Shown piece by piece: positions 25,801-37,878 of a DNA stretch of 64,000 bases. This stretch comes from Coniferiporia sulphurascens. Lineage: Eukaryota > Basidiomycota > Agaricomycetes > Hymenochaetales > Hymenochaetaceae. The stretch spans positions 1,116,001 to 1,180,000 of the forward strand of contig NBBA01000002.1 of the NCBI GenBank assembly GCA_002794785.1. Reading direction: 5' to 3'. The position numbers were made by a program, and so were the translations under genes. A model generated the notes under the pieces. The model worked only from the letters and a program-made list of their open reading frames with translations, was not told where the DNA came from and searched no databases. Position 1 is the first letter of the stretch, and every line of letters begins with the position of its first letter.

Positions 25801-26254
25801 TTGGCGGTCAGCATCGGGATATGCGAGGGGGGGGCGGAAAGGGGGGACGGGGGATAGGAGTCACGTAGTTGAGCCCCTCGGCGCGGACGTGTGCCTTGGG
25901 TGGGTGATGAGGGGGTGTCGGGCGTCGGGCGTCGGGGATATACGCGTCGGGCGTCAGTGTGCGTCGTGGGGGGCGGGGCGGGGGAGTTGTGGTGGGAGAG
26001 AGGGGGAGAGGGGGGAAGAGGGGAGGACGGCCCACGGGTGTACGGGGTGGGGAGAGGTGTGGCTGGGCCGGACGGTCTATTACTGGACCTGTTGCTGCCT
26101 GGCCTCTGCCTTTGGGCTTCCAGAACCACCGCCTGCACGGGCACGGGCACGCTCTTGTACGGCACGGGCGCGCGTGCTCAGCGCACGTCCGCACGCTGCT
26201 CTCAATTATTTCCAGTACATGTAATCAATATATATTCATATTATTGCTCAGAGA

Positions 26255-27678
26255 TCAGTCCCCCGCCCGCTGCTCCGTCGCAGCCTCAGTACTTGTCCCC
26301 GACGACGCCGACGCCGTCCCCCCCGCACCGAACCCCTCCGCAAACCCCCTCGAAAACGCCTCCCACGGCTGCCACAGCCATCCCCAGCGCCCCCCCTTCC
26401 GCCGCCTCTTCTCCCCTCTCCCCTCCCCTCCTGCGCCGTCTTCGTCCCCTTCATCCCTCCCCCGTTTCTGGCCGATTATCTGTGCAGGGGCCGGGGGGGA
26501 CAACGGTTCCCCGGGAGCCTCCACCGCGCCGTCCGGGTTTACGCACGTCACCTCAGTCGACGCCGTTGACGGCGGTGGCCTCGCCCTCGCATTTATGCTG
26601 GAGCTCGGCGACGCACCGACGCTCGAGGAAATAGTAATATTTTTTTCCGTCGAGGGAGACACCGGTGTCGGGATCGAGGGAGGGACCGGCGCAGGCCGAG
26701 CAGGGGTCGATGGTCTGTGGAAAATATCAGATCAATAATTAGAACAGAAAATAGGGAAGGGGGGGGGACAAAGTGGGAAGGGGGGAAACATACAAAACAC
26801 AGCCCCGCTTGTGCTCAAGCCAGTTCTCAAGCTGGTACGGGATCGTCTCCGACAGCGCCACCTCCGCCGCGCACACCGCACACGTCACGCGGCCCGTCCC
26901 AAACTCGCGCGCCTGCGCGTCGTTCACCAGACGCAACTTACGCTCCGCCTCGCGCACACGGCTGCTCGGCGCGCCATCCCCCGCCCCAGCGGTAGTCCGT
27001 CCGTGCACGCGCCCAGTATGCTTCGTCCAGCTTACGAGCTGGTACTGCGTCTTCCCCGACAGCTTCACCCACTTGTCGCACGCCGAGCAGAATACCTCGT
27101 GCGGGCGCACCTCACCCGTCAGCTCGTCCTCCTCGAGTACGCGTTGCCGCTCCTCCACGGTGGTTCGCCGCCTTCCCGTCCCTGCACCAGAGAACGAGGT
27201 CGACTCCGACGCGCACGCCGATGGAGCGACAGATGATGCATCGTCATCGTCCACTTCGGCGTCCACTCCACTCCCCGCGGCGGCGTCCGAATCTGCGTCC
27301 AGTCTTAAACGCTTGCTGCGCGGCTTACTGCTCATCATTCAGTGCATATCATCAAACATCACGCCATACCAAACTCACTCAGACGAGCATAGAAGTTTAT
27401 GCGACTTCCACGGTGCGAGCGCATATTTCTGCGTTGCATGCAACTTGAGCCAGCGCTCACAGCAGCGGCACTGCACGCGGTGCGGTTCGAGGGCCATAAC
27501 ATCGGGATGCGCCTCAAAGTACGCACGGCGCTCCGCCTCCGTCGTGCGCGCCGCACGTACAGACGCAGACACCGACGCGGGTTTCTCAGATGTATCCGAC
27601 GCGGACGCCACGGATGCGGGCGGCGGCATGCCGCCGGCGCTGCCGTCCCCAGGTCGCATCGGCGTCTCGGGCCGTCTC
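26255..27678 (-). CDS. C2HC zinc-finger-like protein A (three fingers), 5' end unresolved
   Basis: Three exons join in frame: 27,379-27,678, 26,794-27,327 and 26,255-26,714. Fingers with C-x2-C-x19-H-x3-C spacing occur at CRCCERWLKLHA to KSHKLLC, CSACDKWVKLSG to TKHTGRVH (last Cys replaced by His) and CAVCAAEVALSE to LEHKRGC. Each has a conserved L-S, Tyr and Trp between the metal pairs. Between fingers lie a basic cluster (KPRSKRLRL) and an acidic-Ser stretch. The C-terminal exon has a nuclear-localisation-like GEKRRRKGGR and an aromatic WGWLWQPWEAF. Upstream exons are likely, with a possible start at 28,418 (MHAPSMTPER) and an acidic exon SEASEGETHSADGG near 28,090, but the joins are unproven. 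It is a sister of the next gene. Function is unknown. Confidence 0.6.
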
Positions 27679-28637
27679 CTATGGAAAAAAGGATTTACCG
27701 CGGTGTATTTAATAAGGAGAAGACGGAAGGATACGGAAATGGGGGGACCCACTTCGACGTGAGCGTGAGCCTTGGGCCGAGCGCCGAGAGAGGCTTGCTA
27801 CTTCTTGCAGGCGTTCTCGGAGGGTCGGACGCGGATGCGGATGAGTTGTGGTTTCCCGCGACGCCTTCCACCCGAGTTGCGTTCGCGCGCTTTGTGCGCG
27901 GCAGACTTTTTGGGGTGGGAGAAGAGCAGAGCTGCGTTAGGAACTTGTGTATGAATGTATAATAGAGATAGGGGCGTACTCGACGCGTTCGTCCGTCTTT
28001 AGTCCTGCGTCCTTTGGAGACGACTATATTTTCGTTAATTATAGCTGAGCATATACGATACGAGGCTCACCGTTGTCTCTACCTCACCACCGTCAGCAGA
28101 GTGCGTCTCGCCCTCGGAGGCCTCCGAGTCACTGCGTTACCATCAGCACCTCTACGGGGACCACACAATCGGAAGTGTACGCAGACTCACTCGCCACCCG
28201 CACTTGCACCTGTACCCGTCTTGCCGCTCAGCTTCCTCTGTACATAGTCCAGCGTAAGTTGAGCAGCCACTTTACTTCACGTCGGCCCGTCCGCACCTTT
28301 CTGTTCGCATACGTAACTTTCACTGCTGTGCGCCTGCAGGTCGAGGTGGGTTATCAGAGCTCGCGCCGTATGAGGATATCTACACACACCTTTCGGGGGT
28401 CATCGAGGGCGCGTGCATCGTGGTGCGCGCAGCGGTTGTGTTTACACGAGTCCAAGTCCGAGTCCGAGTCAGAGCCGCGAGCGCGCGGCCGTGCATGTCC
28501 CGCGCGTTTCCTTCTCACGCTCACTTGCTCAATGAATAAACAAAATAAATTGTAGAAAAATCACAACTGTTATGGTATTACGATACAGGGGGCAGGATAT
28601 AAAGTACCTCCCTTCCATCCCACAATATCACATCCAG
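27679..28637. other. Probable 5' exons and promoter of zinc-finger gene A
   Basis: Minus-strand fragments look exonic: KLSGKTGTGASAGG and the acidic exon near 28,090-28,230, and a basic PKKSAAHKARERNSGG frame near 27,860-27,910. None can be joined with confidence. No separate gene is seen on either strand. Confidence 0.4.
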
Positions 28638-29628
28638 TTATTCCCTCTTCCCATGTACCGCCGCCCTCTCTTCCTCCCACCGCGCGCGCCACGCAAGCCA
28701 CTCCGCTTCACGCCCACCGTCCGGCCACACAGCCCACCCATCGCGAATTTGCAGCCACATCGCGATCGGGTGCGCGAGTAACGCAGCACGGAGGCGCCCG
28801 AGCGGCGAGCGGGGGAAGCGCGTAGGCACGAGCTCTGCGAGCGTGTACGTCGTTATGCCGAACGCGACGCCGACGCCTGCACCCCATAAGATCTGCCGGC
28901 GCGTGTGGTATGTGAGGTATAACCTATCGTGATGGTGGGGGAAACGCAAATGTCGTCAAAGGTAATGCAGTACGAGTGCGAGAAGCTGCGCACCGTGAGT
29001 AACAGACCGACGCCGCCCACGCCGCGAGGCCCGCGTACACAACACCGCGCCACAGTCGGTCGAGCACCTTGTATCCAGTCGAGGCGAAACGATGACGGAA
29101 GAAGAGGTGCATCATAAGGAAGGAGGCGAAGTAGCCCATATACTGGCTGTGCGACGAGGGGAAGCCGTACCCGCTCCCTAAACTCTCTGCTCCGCGGGTG
29201 CATTCCGTCAGTACAAGCCATAGGGGGATGTCATTAAGCAGAGAGGGGGTACGCACCGACGGGTCGCTCCTGTTTGATGAGCCGCTTGAGGAGCCAGTTG
29301 AACCCCTCGCACGCTAACTGTCCGGCCCACATGTTGATGACGAGCAGGTCGCGCATCATGACTGCGAGCGCTGCATACGACGCCTTGTATCCGTCACCGT
29401 CAGCAAGCCAGTCGCGTCCATTGGTTTCAGCGTGCATGTTCCACTCACCATAAGTAGGATCGGGCTGAGCGTCACTAGTGCAAACGCCAATGAGACGTGC
29501 GAGTCTGCGTCGTCTGTGAGGAAGGCGCGTCAGCGATACGTCGTACGACGGGTTCCGCGCAGCGTCGACGTACAGAGGACATGAGTGAGCTCGAGAGCAG
29601 CTGGAGCTGAGTCGGTGTTGTTCGCCAT
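28638..29628 (-). CDS. CAX4: Dolichyldiphosphatase (PAP2 superfamily)
   Basis: About five exons encode roughly 250 residues. The protein starts MANNTDSAPAALELTHVL, then DDADSHVSLAFALVTLSPILLM, as in eukaryotic dolichyl pyrophosphate phosphatases. The phosphatase signature is present: LLKRLIKQERP (the K-x6-RP motif), GYGFPSSHSQYMG (PSGH-like motif), and in the last exon YHTRRQILWGAGVG (the S-R-x5-H-equivalent region). Several hydrophobic segments fit an ER membrane protein. The enzyme recycles dolichyl diphosphate released by N-glycosylation, hydrolysing it to dolichyl phosphate on the lumenal side. Start ATG at 29,628 is the only one in frame before the family's conserved N-terminus. All splices kept frame. 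The C-terminal ~45 residues are charged and less conserved. Confidence 0.9.
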
Positions 29629-30085
29629 GGGTGACCTCTTCGCCACCAACAGACCTCAACTAGATATTAATCACAGATCCGAGCGAGTTGTTGGGTTTAG
29701 TTGTTATATCTAGAGTGGGGCAAAGTCAGCATGCAACAAACGATATGATTTGAGTGCTGAGGACTCACCCTGACCACATCAGATGGAAACCCCTGACACA
29801 GGAGAGAAAGGAAGGAAAGACATGAGATTACGGAATTGGACTGGCCAAGGCACAAAAATAGCGGCCAAGTTTTCGACTCCACAGCTCTCAATTGGATTCA
29901 TCTACTAGAATATAATAAACGGTTGCAGGCTTTAAAGTAAGAACAGCGTTTATGCTCAGTGGCTTTTTGTCGATAAAGTTACAACATACTGGGTAGAATA
30001 CAGATACAGAGTTTTGGATTTGTCGGTTCAGAAGCTAATATTATCAACTTCTGTTAAATTCAACGTGCTCACGCGTCATGACTCC
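29629..30085. other. Intergenic, nothing recognised
   Basis: AT-rich 457 bases between the dolichyldiphosphatase start and the 3' end of the kinase. It probably contains the promoter of the former and the 3' untranslated region of the latter. Both genes are on the minus strand. Confidence 0.5.
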
Positions 30086-32245
30086 CTATTCTTTTAGTCC
30101 CTCCACAAAGCCCTCCAATAGCGCCGCAATACCCCACGCCCCCGGATCCGGCGGGAGCTCTGACGAGTCGTTCGCCCCTCCATCCCCTACGTAAGTCGCT
30201 CGTCCAAGTCTCGCCTGCATACCACGAGTGCTCTGCGCGCCTGTCCTCGCTTTCTCGACTGCGTCCCTCAATCCCTCTCCAGATGCGAGTGAGTGGCAGA
30301 ACGGTGACAGAGCATCAACGAGGGTGCGGTCTCCCGGACGCGCGGGCGTATGAGCGGAGAGCGCCTCGAGCGCTGCCAGTGGCGCGGCGAGTAGCGTCTG
30401 AGATGCATCGGATTCGCGGGGATGTGCTTTTGTCGAGATGGCATTGGAGAGGGCGGTGAAATATAAGCCGAATACTACGATTGCATATATCAGTCTCCTT
30501 AAACTCAAAACTCGGGATTAAGACTCGTGACTTACTGGCGCCGCTAGTACCTCCCATGGAATTCATGAGCAGATCAGCAAGAGACGCGATGAGCTCAGCC
30601 GGCAGAAGAGCTTTCACATCGAGGTGTCCCTTATCTAACGCGTCAAGCACGGCTAGAGTTCCCTGTCAGTCTCCAGCAACAATGAGGATAGCAATCGGGA
30701 CCTACCTCTCGCACCGCTGGCGAACGTCTCCCCACAGTCCCCATCCCCAACGATAGTATCAAAGCGGGTCATGTCGGGCTCGGCAGCGAACACCGATGCA
30801 CAGGCCCCGCGCAGTCCGCGTTCAATTGACTTCGGCTCCAGTCCAAGAGTCTCCCAGGTGATCGTGCTTCCATTATCAGCTGCAAACATCCCGTGATCGC
30901 GTCCTGGCGTCGACTTCGAAAATGAGCTCAATAGTTTTAGCGTCTCCTGCTCTTCCCCCGCGCTATCGCGCTTCTGTCCTGGCTTGGGCCAGTATGTGCT
31001 CACTCCTGTCCAGGACGTAGCTTCCGTAGGTGCATCGATGTATGCGAGCACGTCTACCGGTGGGAACGTCCCGGGCCGGTCAACTGCGACGAAAAGGCGC
31101 CGGTGGATGGCAGAGAGATTTAGGATGGAGAGTGAAAAACCTGGGGCGTTCAATGAAGTCATGTAGGAAGAAAGGAGAACGCGCGATGGATGTATGTTCG
31201 AGGATGCTGTACCAGTGCATTAGGAAAGCACATCAATACGGGAGAAGCTGACACGGACGAACCGAGTTGAGAGGCTGCCTCGTCGACGATCGCACTCATC
31301 TCGAGCGGTGAGATCCCTCCCAGATTGTTCACGTATAAAACGACATCGTCCGCCTCGTCTCCTCTGAGTTGTACGAACTGTCGATTTTCTGCACCATCCT
31401 CGCCTTGGGCCTTCGCACGTCTGGCTGCGCTCGTCAAGATCTGGTCGAGCATCGTACCAACCAGCTTCTCCACGCCCCCGGTCTGCATGCGCCGTACACC
31501 CGGCTCATTGTGCAAGCCGAGCCCAAGCTCACACTCACCATCCTTGATTAGCATCTCGCTCCCTTCGCTCTCCTTCCGCCCAGGCACGTGGCAATGCGCG
31601 AGCCCGACGCCAATGCTCGCTAGGTTATCCACGACAGCATTGCCCAGATACTTAAGTTGCTGAAGGTCCAGCCCCGCCTCTGCCGCACCTCCTAGAACCT
31701 TGCATACGAGTATGTTCGCCGCGAGCCCACGCGCGCCGACGAGCGAGGGTCGGTCGCACAGTGCGACGTCATCGGCGACCACCACACTCTCTACGTTGAT
31801 ACCTGTCCCAAAAGCACGAGCGCGCTCCGCGGCGAGCCCGAAGTTCAGACGATCGCCGGTGTAGTTGTTGATGATGAGGAGTACATCCGACGTTTCCTGA
31901 ACCGCGGTGGCGAGTTGGATGCACGTGAGCGCCTGTGCGGCGCTCGGAGACGCAAATATATCGCCGGATACGGATGCGGCAAGCATCCCGCGCCCCGTGT
32001 AGCCCGCATGTGCGGGTTCATGACCGGCGCCACCGCCGGAGACGAGTGCGACGCGGGCGTTCGAGCGCGCAAATGCGTAGACCGACTTAGATGGAGAGTG
32101 CCTATCTCGGGTGTCAGTCAGCCTCGGTCCAGGGTAAGTTAGGGGTAGATACCTACAGACGCAGACCGGGATTGAGTGCAACAGCACCTTTGAGGGCCTT
32201 GAGCACGAGCCCATCGGGATCATTGAAGACATGCTTGTTCGACAT
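30086..32245 (-). CDS. DAK1: Dihydroxyacetone (glycerone) kinase
   Basis: The two-domain ATP-dependent kinase phosphorylates dihydroxyacetone (and glyceraldehyde) to feed glycolysis and detoxify the ketone, in the cytosol. It starts MSNKHVFNDPDGLVLKAL at 32,245. The DhaK half has LVSGGGAGHEPAHAGYTGRG, GDIFASPS, IINNYTGDRLNFG and GLGLHNEPG, whose His is the substrate-binding residue. Near the domain boundary is LYVNNLGGISPLEM. The DhaL half has DTIVGDGDCGETFASG (Mg-ATP site), SMGGTSGA and the C-terminal AAPLAALEAL...GDRTLVDAL helices. It ends at TAG 30,086 with FVEGLKE. About six exons splice in frame. Length (~590 residues) is normal for fungal DAK. No defect was found. Confidence 0.93.
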
Positions 32246-32563
32246 GGGTGGTGATATTGAATGTGACTGGATGCTAAGTGGCAGATGAAGACCTTGCTGA
32301 TGTCTGCCCGCAGCCTTCCCATCGTTAACTAAGACGCATATATCCCTTTGAACGTTTGAATAACCAGCGAGGGTCTTGTGATGCAAACCAAACGAGCTCT
32401 GGGACTCGTGTGGATGACGTCAGTCCTGATTTGTAATCACGTGCTCAAGTAGTTCACCCAAGCGAGGCTATGAACGCGTTGTTCTGGAAAGAGAAAAAAA
32501 TACATTTCAGTATATTAGACGGTTTATGAAAAGGATAAAATGAGCAGCCAATCGAATATTCAC
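32246..32563. other. Short intergenic spacer
   Basis: 318 bases between the kinase start and the F-box stop. It must hold the kinase promoter. No distinct box was identified. Confidence 0.4.
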
Positions 32564-34165
32564 TTACACGGACACACGGTATTCGTCCACGAAGGGTGCA
32601 TGTTGCAGCAGAAAGTCGGCGACACGCGCCTGCATCCTGTCCAACGCTCTATCCGCTTCTGTAAGCAGATGGAGCTCGACACCTGCACCTCTGCAATAGC
32701 TCGTCGTAAGCGGAAGAACTTCTTCGGCTAGTCCCTTCACACATCCAAATGACGTGTCTGGAATGACAGTCACGTTGCGCAGGGCTGGCAAGGTGTTCGT
32801 GGTGAGGAGCGCCAACACGTCTTGGTCGTGATTTCCTAGCGGTTCGCCTCCGTCGTGCTCTCTGTATAGTCGAAGTTCCTGTAAGGAAGGAGGAAGCGCT
32901 ATTGCGGGACACGTCGGTGAATAACCCAGATACAACTTTCGAAGCTCCCTGCACCCGGAGATGATAGAAGAAGAACCGCCAACTTCGTAGTCATTGGGCA
33001 GCTTAATGTAAAGCTCCTTCACAGACGCCAGGCCTGCGTCAAGAGCAAAGGTCATGAGCGGTACGACGGCATGATCCGGTTGATTAAACGCCGTAAACTT
33101 CAGACGGTCAAGCGCGTAGTCACCGCGCGGCGCAAGGAGCCATGCCAGGAAGTGTCGAGGGACGCACGCACGACTCGAGAGCTCAAGGGAGAGCGTTTTC
33201 AAGCTCGGCGGTGGCCCAGCCTTGCGCAGGGCCGGCCATACAGGCGAATCCATCTCTTCCCAATCGCAGCTCAGGTTGTTGATGTGCAGATACTCGAGAC
33301 GCTGTAATCTTGGGAGTTGTGCACAAAGTGCGATCAGGAATGGACACGTTGAGCTGTCGAAGATGCCGAAGGACGTTATGCAGAGTCCCTCGAGGCGAGT
33401 GAGAGAACCGAGTGGTGGGAAAAGCGTCTCGAATCCCAGGAAGTCTTGTTCATTAAGCGGATAGTACACCGTTTCGATGGAAAGAAAACGCAAATTCGGA
33501 AGCCGTTGTAGAAGACTCGCCAGCAGCTGCCAGCGAATATCGAGCACCGGAGAGGAGGTTCCGCCGTCGCTATTTCCGTGTTCATTGAGCTCCGCAAACG
33601 GGTCGTAACAGTAAATCAGTTCCTGCACCCATGGCCCGCAATGCGGACTGCGTAGAAAGAGCTGCAAACGTCTGTCTGAGTTAAGAACGACGCGTCTACG
33701 CAAGGCTCTTTGTGCGGGCATTGTCCACGCGCGGTGCACAAGGCTCATATTGATGAGATCGCGTCGGCGCAGGTCAGGATACCTGACCTCGTTGTCCGGG
33801 TATTGATTCAAAGCTTCACGCACGCAGTCACCCATCTGTTCGACAATTTGATCGAGCACCTGTTCAAGCACGACCAATGGCATTCCGACGACCGCGTCAT
33901 CGTTTTGTGTACGTCGAGAAGAGAGGGAGTGTCTGTACTCTGAGATCCGCGCATCGACGTCCGCGGACGTGTTAAGCGTGACTTTAGTTGAATCGAAGGC
34001 GGGGTCTTGAATAACCCTCAGAACGGAGTCGAGAACAGATGCAGGCACGTTTTCCTGTAGCTTCAAATGGGCCAATAAAGCGTCTGATCTTGTCTTGTAT
34101 GGTATCCATAGTTTGGTCGAGTTATCCAAGACGTGGTTCTCTCTGATAGTCGTTTCAGAGTCCAT
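32564..34165 (-). CDS. F-box/LRR-like protein, single exon
   Basis: An uninterrupted 533-codon frame. Residues ~95-150 form an F-box-like module (MPLVVLEQVLDQIVEQM ... DLINMSLVHRAWTMPAQRAL). The design is the same as the 9.8-kb gene, where LVHRTWTSIARRGL occupies the same place. Leucine-rich segments follow (LLQRLPNLRFLSIE, LTRLEGLCI, LQRLEYLHINN, LKTLSLELS, LRKLYLGYS, LQELRLY). Shared features with the 9.8-kb gene include a WLL-PRGD/G stretch, which suggests one subfamily. It would act as a substrate receptor for an SCF ubiquitin ligase, target unknown. The first ~90 residues are unusual for an F-box protein and unassigned. Confidence 0.8.
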   Translation of the reverse strand: MDSETTIRENHVLDNSTKLWIPYKTRSDALLAHLKLQENVPASVLDSVLRVIQDPAFDSTKVTLNTSADVDARISEYRHSLSSRRTQNDDAVVGMPLVVLEQVLDQIVEQMGDCVREALNQYPDNEVRYPDLRRRDLINMSLVHRAWTMPAQRALRRRVVLNSDRRLQLFLRSPHCGPWVQELIYCYDPFAELNEHGNSDGGTSSPVLDIRWQLLASLLQRLPNLRFLSIETVYYPLNEQDFLGFETLFPPLGSLTRLEGLCITSFGIFDSSTCPFLIALCAQLPRLQRLEYLHINNLSCDWEEMDSPVWPALRKAGPPPSLKTLSLELSSRACVPRHFLAWLLAPRGDYALDRLKFTAFNQPDHAVVPLMTFALDAGLASVKELYIKLPNDYEVGGSSSIISGCRELRKLYLGYSPTCPAIALPPSLQELRLYREHDGGEPLGNHDQDVLALLTTNTLPALRNVTVIPDTSFGCVKGLAEEVLPLTTSYCRGAGVELHLLTEADRALDRMQARVADFLLQHAPFVDEYRVSV

Positions 34166-34912
34166 GTCTACTTGCGGCCCCAGCTTCTAGCGACAGGGGA
34201 GATTAGACCGAGGGACCTCAGAGCAGGGTACTTCTAGCATACCGAAGTCCTCCAGTAGGGTAGTAGCCGCGCAAGCCTCTCCCGAGGGCGCTCAGGCTCT
34301 TACTAAACAATCGATGTGTGATGTGACGTAAGTAGCATTTTGTCCTTCCCGTAAAGGAAAGTATATAGCTTTCAAATAAATCTCGGTAACGGCATGAGCC
34401 AGATGCATGCGTAGCTTCTCTTAATCCAACAAATCGCTCGTGCTCAACATAGCATTCATGAACGCAACCCATAACCGTGTCGATATCGAATGAGGCAAAG
34501 AGTCTCCTTGGAAGCTTTGTATTTCAGATACTTCCGCGCGCGCCTCGGGGTCTTTTGTTCGTCAGTCTGGGCATCGGCTAGTCACAACGACATGAGCACA
34601 ATAGTAAGTTGTCCCCGCTGCTATTGTTCAATTTCACTTGACCACCGTTCCAGACACTTCGGGCGATGGGATGTGTCCCTCTGGGAAATGTCAGCGAGCG
34701 GAAACCATGAGCATAGCATGCGTGTTGTCGTTCGGGTTTTAATACACATTCGTGTAATGGTCGGGATCGTGCTGAGGCCAGGCTGAAACAACATTACAAC
34801 CACGGTTTCCAGGGGAGTCCGTGCGAGGCTCGAGTCAGGCCACGCGAACAATCGCGAACTTCAAGGCCACGCTTGGTGGCTTTTGGACAATGGATAGTGG
34901 CGGAGACACCCC
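34166..34912. other. Divergent intergenic region, nothing recognised
   Basis: Lies between the minus-strand F-box start and the plus-strand secreted-protein promoter. Several short frames are present but no motif. Confidence 0.5.
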
Positions 34913-34920
34913 GTATAAAG
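34913..34920 (+). promoter_or_regulatory. TATA-like box of the secreted CBM19-like gene
   Basis: GTATAAAG lies about 135 bases before the ATG. A pyrimidine-rich leader (CTTCTTCTCTCCTC) follows at about 34,950, typical of strongly expressed fungal genes. Confidence 0.5.
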
Positions 34921-35049
34921 GAGCGCGGAAGTACAACCACCCTCACCAGCTTCTTCTCTCCTCATCTTCAGCCTTCGCTCGTACGGACGTTGCTTGACGC
35001 AACCCTTTCTGTTCATTCATCCCTTCAGATACTCTCATCCAATATAATC

Positions 35050-36233
35050 ATGGTTTCCTTTCCCTTCGTAACCCTCATTCTTGCCGCCGTCGCATCCACA
35101 TCCCAGGCTGGACCCCTGAAGAAACGTATCGCACAGACGATAGCCGACTCCACCGCGCAATGGGAGCAAGCTTGTGTGAGTATAAGCAACCTCAGACCAG
35201 ACCTTCTCAACCCATACTCATCCTATTCATGTACGTTAGGACGCAGCGGGTGGTGGAGAGCAATGCAACCCACTCTCCGTGGCCGCGTTCAGTACGCTCC
35301 TCGCCGCGGCAGGCCCGTGCGATCAGCAGAACGCAGCGGACCAGATGATCGACCTCGCAAAGACGCTCAGTAACAGCTCAGAGATGATCACCCTCACGCA
35401 GGTCTTCGTACAGCAACCGCGCAACTCGCCCGACTCATTCCAAGTCCTGTACTGCCAGTCGGCGCCGGCTAACAGCGAGCTGAACGGTTTGTTCCAATGT
35501 CAGTTCGATAGCACACTGGACACGTTCACGGGGGGCATTGCGGCCGGTGCAGCAGGTACCGTCCCGTTCGGCTTGACGAGTCTGGCGACACCGCGCAGCT
35601 GTCCCGCAAACCCGCAGGGAGGTATCACAGACGGATCGCAGCTCGTTGATCTGACGCAGGACCCGGGCCTCGGGTACGTAAATATCTAGGATATCAAGAG
35701 CTCCGAGTCCCAACTGACCCTATTCTATCAGCAATGTTGCCTCCATCGGATCAGGCTCTGTCAATGCCTCCTCTACCGGATCCACTGAACCTACCTCTTC
35801 ATCTGGCTCGACTGAGCCAACTACTTCTGCCGCTACCGCGAGCACTGCTCAAGCTTCCTGCATCCTCCCCACGGCGTCTTCGTCGACCGTTCCTAGCACC
35901 ACGCTTTCCTCCTCTGATAGCACCAACACCGCCTCCTCCACCTTCCTCCTACAAAACGGCCAAGACGCCCAACAGCTGAATGCACAATTTGCCGCCCTCA
36001 ACGCCAACAGCACCTGCAGTACGGGAGAGAATGCATGCATTGGGTCGTCCTTCGCGCTCTGCGCTAACGGACAGTTCGCGCTAATGGATTGCGGCGCTGC
36101 GAACAACGTTACTTGTGCGGCGCTCCCGCTCGTGAACAAAGCGGGTACGACTGTCGCGTGCGTGACACAGGCTGAGGCTCTCTCGCGCATTGCTGCGACG
36201 GGCGCTACGGGAGGGCTAACGGGGTTTGCCTAA
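35050..36233 (+). CDS. Secreted Ser/Thr-rich protein with CBM19-like C-terminus
   Basis: Three exons (introns near 35,176-35,250 and 35,675-35,732) join in frame. A signal peptide (MVSFPFVTLILAAVASTSQA) with a KKR site begins the protein. The middle domain is ~150 residues with regularly spaced Cys (EQCNP, GPCDQQ, LYCQS, FQCQF, RSCPAN). A Ser/Thr-rich linker (SSTGSTEPTSSSGSTEPTTS) follows. The last ~75 residues (STCSTGENACIGSSFALC, then VTCAALPLVNKAGT, then ACVTQAEA) resemble the chitin-binding CBM19 type found in many basidiomycete secreted proteins. It would be exported and O-glycosylated, perhaps associated with the cell wall. The middle domain I do not recognise. No enzyme motif was seen. 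Confidence 0.75.
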
Positions 36234-37878
36234 GGGTCTATACGACATCCAGTTACGTTCTCTTTTTTTTCACGATGATGAAAATGTATCAATAGCTATT
36301 TTGTCTTGTGAATGGAAATTCTTTCACTTTTCCTCATGAATTCATTCTCCTCTTGTCAGAGCCAGTACTGTAATGCGTAGACGCAATTCTAGCTTCTTAA
36401 TGTTCTAAGTCATATGGGTGCCAATATTTTAACTTATGGTTTTGTGGTATCCATCATAATTTGTCAGAGTTTCCTTTTGGGGACCGGAAACTTAACCAGG
36501 CAAGCTGGTGCTAACTAAAAATATGGCCATTCCGAGTCACTGCACTGGCAGACACTCACTGCTAGCCCTTAGGGTCGTGCAGTTTTTGGGTTTTCGACGG
36601 ACACGGAGATAAACCGTGACGGATGACCCGATCTCTGAGGGTCGTAGCGCGGCAGCTAGCAGTAGGTGAACGTCTTTTGATCGTCAATAACTTTATCAAC
36701 GCCTCGCCCCGAATTATAGATCTGCCAGCCATCAAAGTAGCCTCCCTTGATCATTTTGAAGCCATCCCTTAAGGCCGTTTCGAATATTGAGCTATGACAA
36801 TGACGGTATCGCCTGTGTGCGTATTTAACCAAGGGGGACGAATACCCCAAGTGGCAATTTTCCAGAGGCTACGGGAAACCTGCTGCTTCATGCATTGGCG
36901 AACTCAAATCTCAGGCGACGTTCGGGAAGGTCAGGCACTAATTCATCAATATACACTGAGTCTATTCCGGGAGGATCGTAGTGCCCCACCATTCAATGCT
37001 CATCAGCGGCAAGCTGATGTAATTTCCTCAGTTGAGCACCTATTTCATAACAATGCAGTGGATGTGCCCCTTCTTATCGACTCGGCGTTGATTGCACACA
37101 GTACCGAGGCGATAGTATAGAAACTCGGCTTCGCGTTATGCGTCGGCTTCGCGCCATCCATTAGCTTTCAGATCGACTAGGCGCATAACTCTGTGAGGCG
37201 TTGAACGATCCCTGGGGTTTGAGATACGTCTTCGGACGTCCGTTGCCCTGGCTATTTAAGACAGCGATCTCGCTTTCTCCCACAGGATGGAAACTGGGCA
37301 CATGATCGGTTGCTGTTCCTCTACGTGTGCTACTACCTTGTAGGGGACGACACTTTGAGTTCAAAACCTTCTCAAGATAAGGCTGTACGACCTAAACTCG
37401 TCCCAAGGAAAACTAGCTGACTAAAACATACTATCTCCTCGTGACACCATTTACGAAGATAACTGCAGGTTGACTTCATAAGCCTGGCATCCGCCAACTT
37501 CAATGCTAGCGCTCCCAGGCGGTCGGGACCGCGATAATCCAAACACCATGTGGATGGATTGAAATAAGACCTTGATCCTCGTTTTAAGAAGGTGATGGGG
37601 TTGTTGGCCGTTTACGAATGGTATTCTCGTCCCTCGACCGATGTGAAGTTTTGCGCCAGTTTAGTAACGCTGTCGACCTGAGCACCATCTTCCTGCCAAA
37701 CTTTTTTGAATGCATCAGGGTGTCCAACTGGGACTGTTATGAAATGTCCGGCGACGTACGGCAATTAGTCAATCAGGCCAATCACACTAACTTCAAAGCT
37801 CCTTAGAGGGTGTCGGGCATCGACCCTCTGACCTAGGTCGCTCCCTCTCTCCACTCTTGTTCCCCTCGTCTCTGAGTT
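36234..37878. other. 1.6-kb intergenic region, no supported gene
   Basis: Short frames on both strands (for example 36,794-37,120 plus and 36,656-36,850 minus) lack motifs and splice partners. Some may be remains of dead genes. No element ends were recognised. Confidence 0.45.

Noticed and set aside
26773..27762. 329-codon plus-strand ORF
   Set aside because: It is the antisense of the zinc-finger gene A exons. The minus strand has the fingers and good splice sites.
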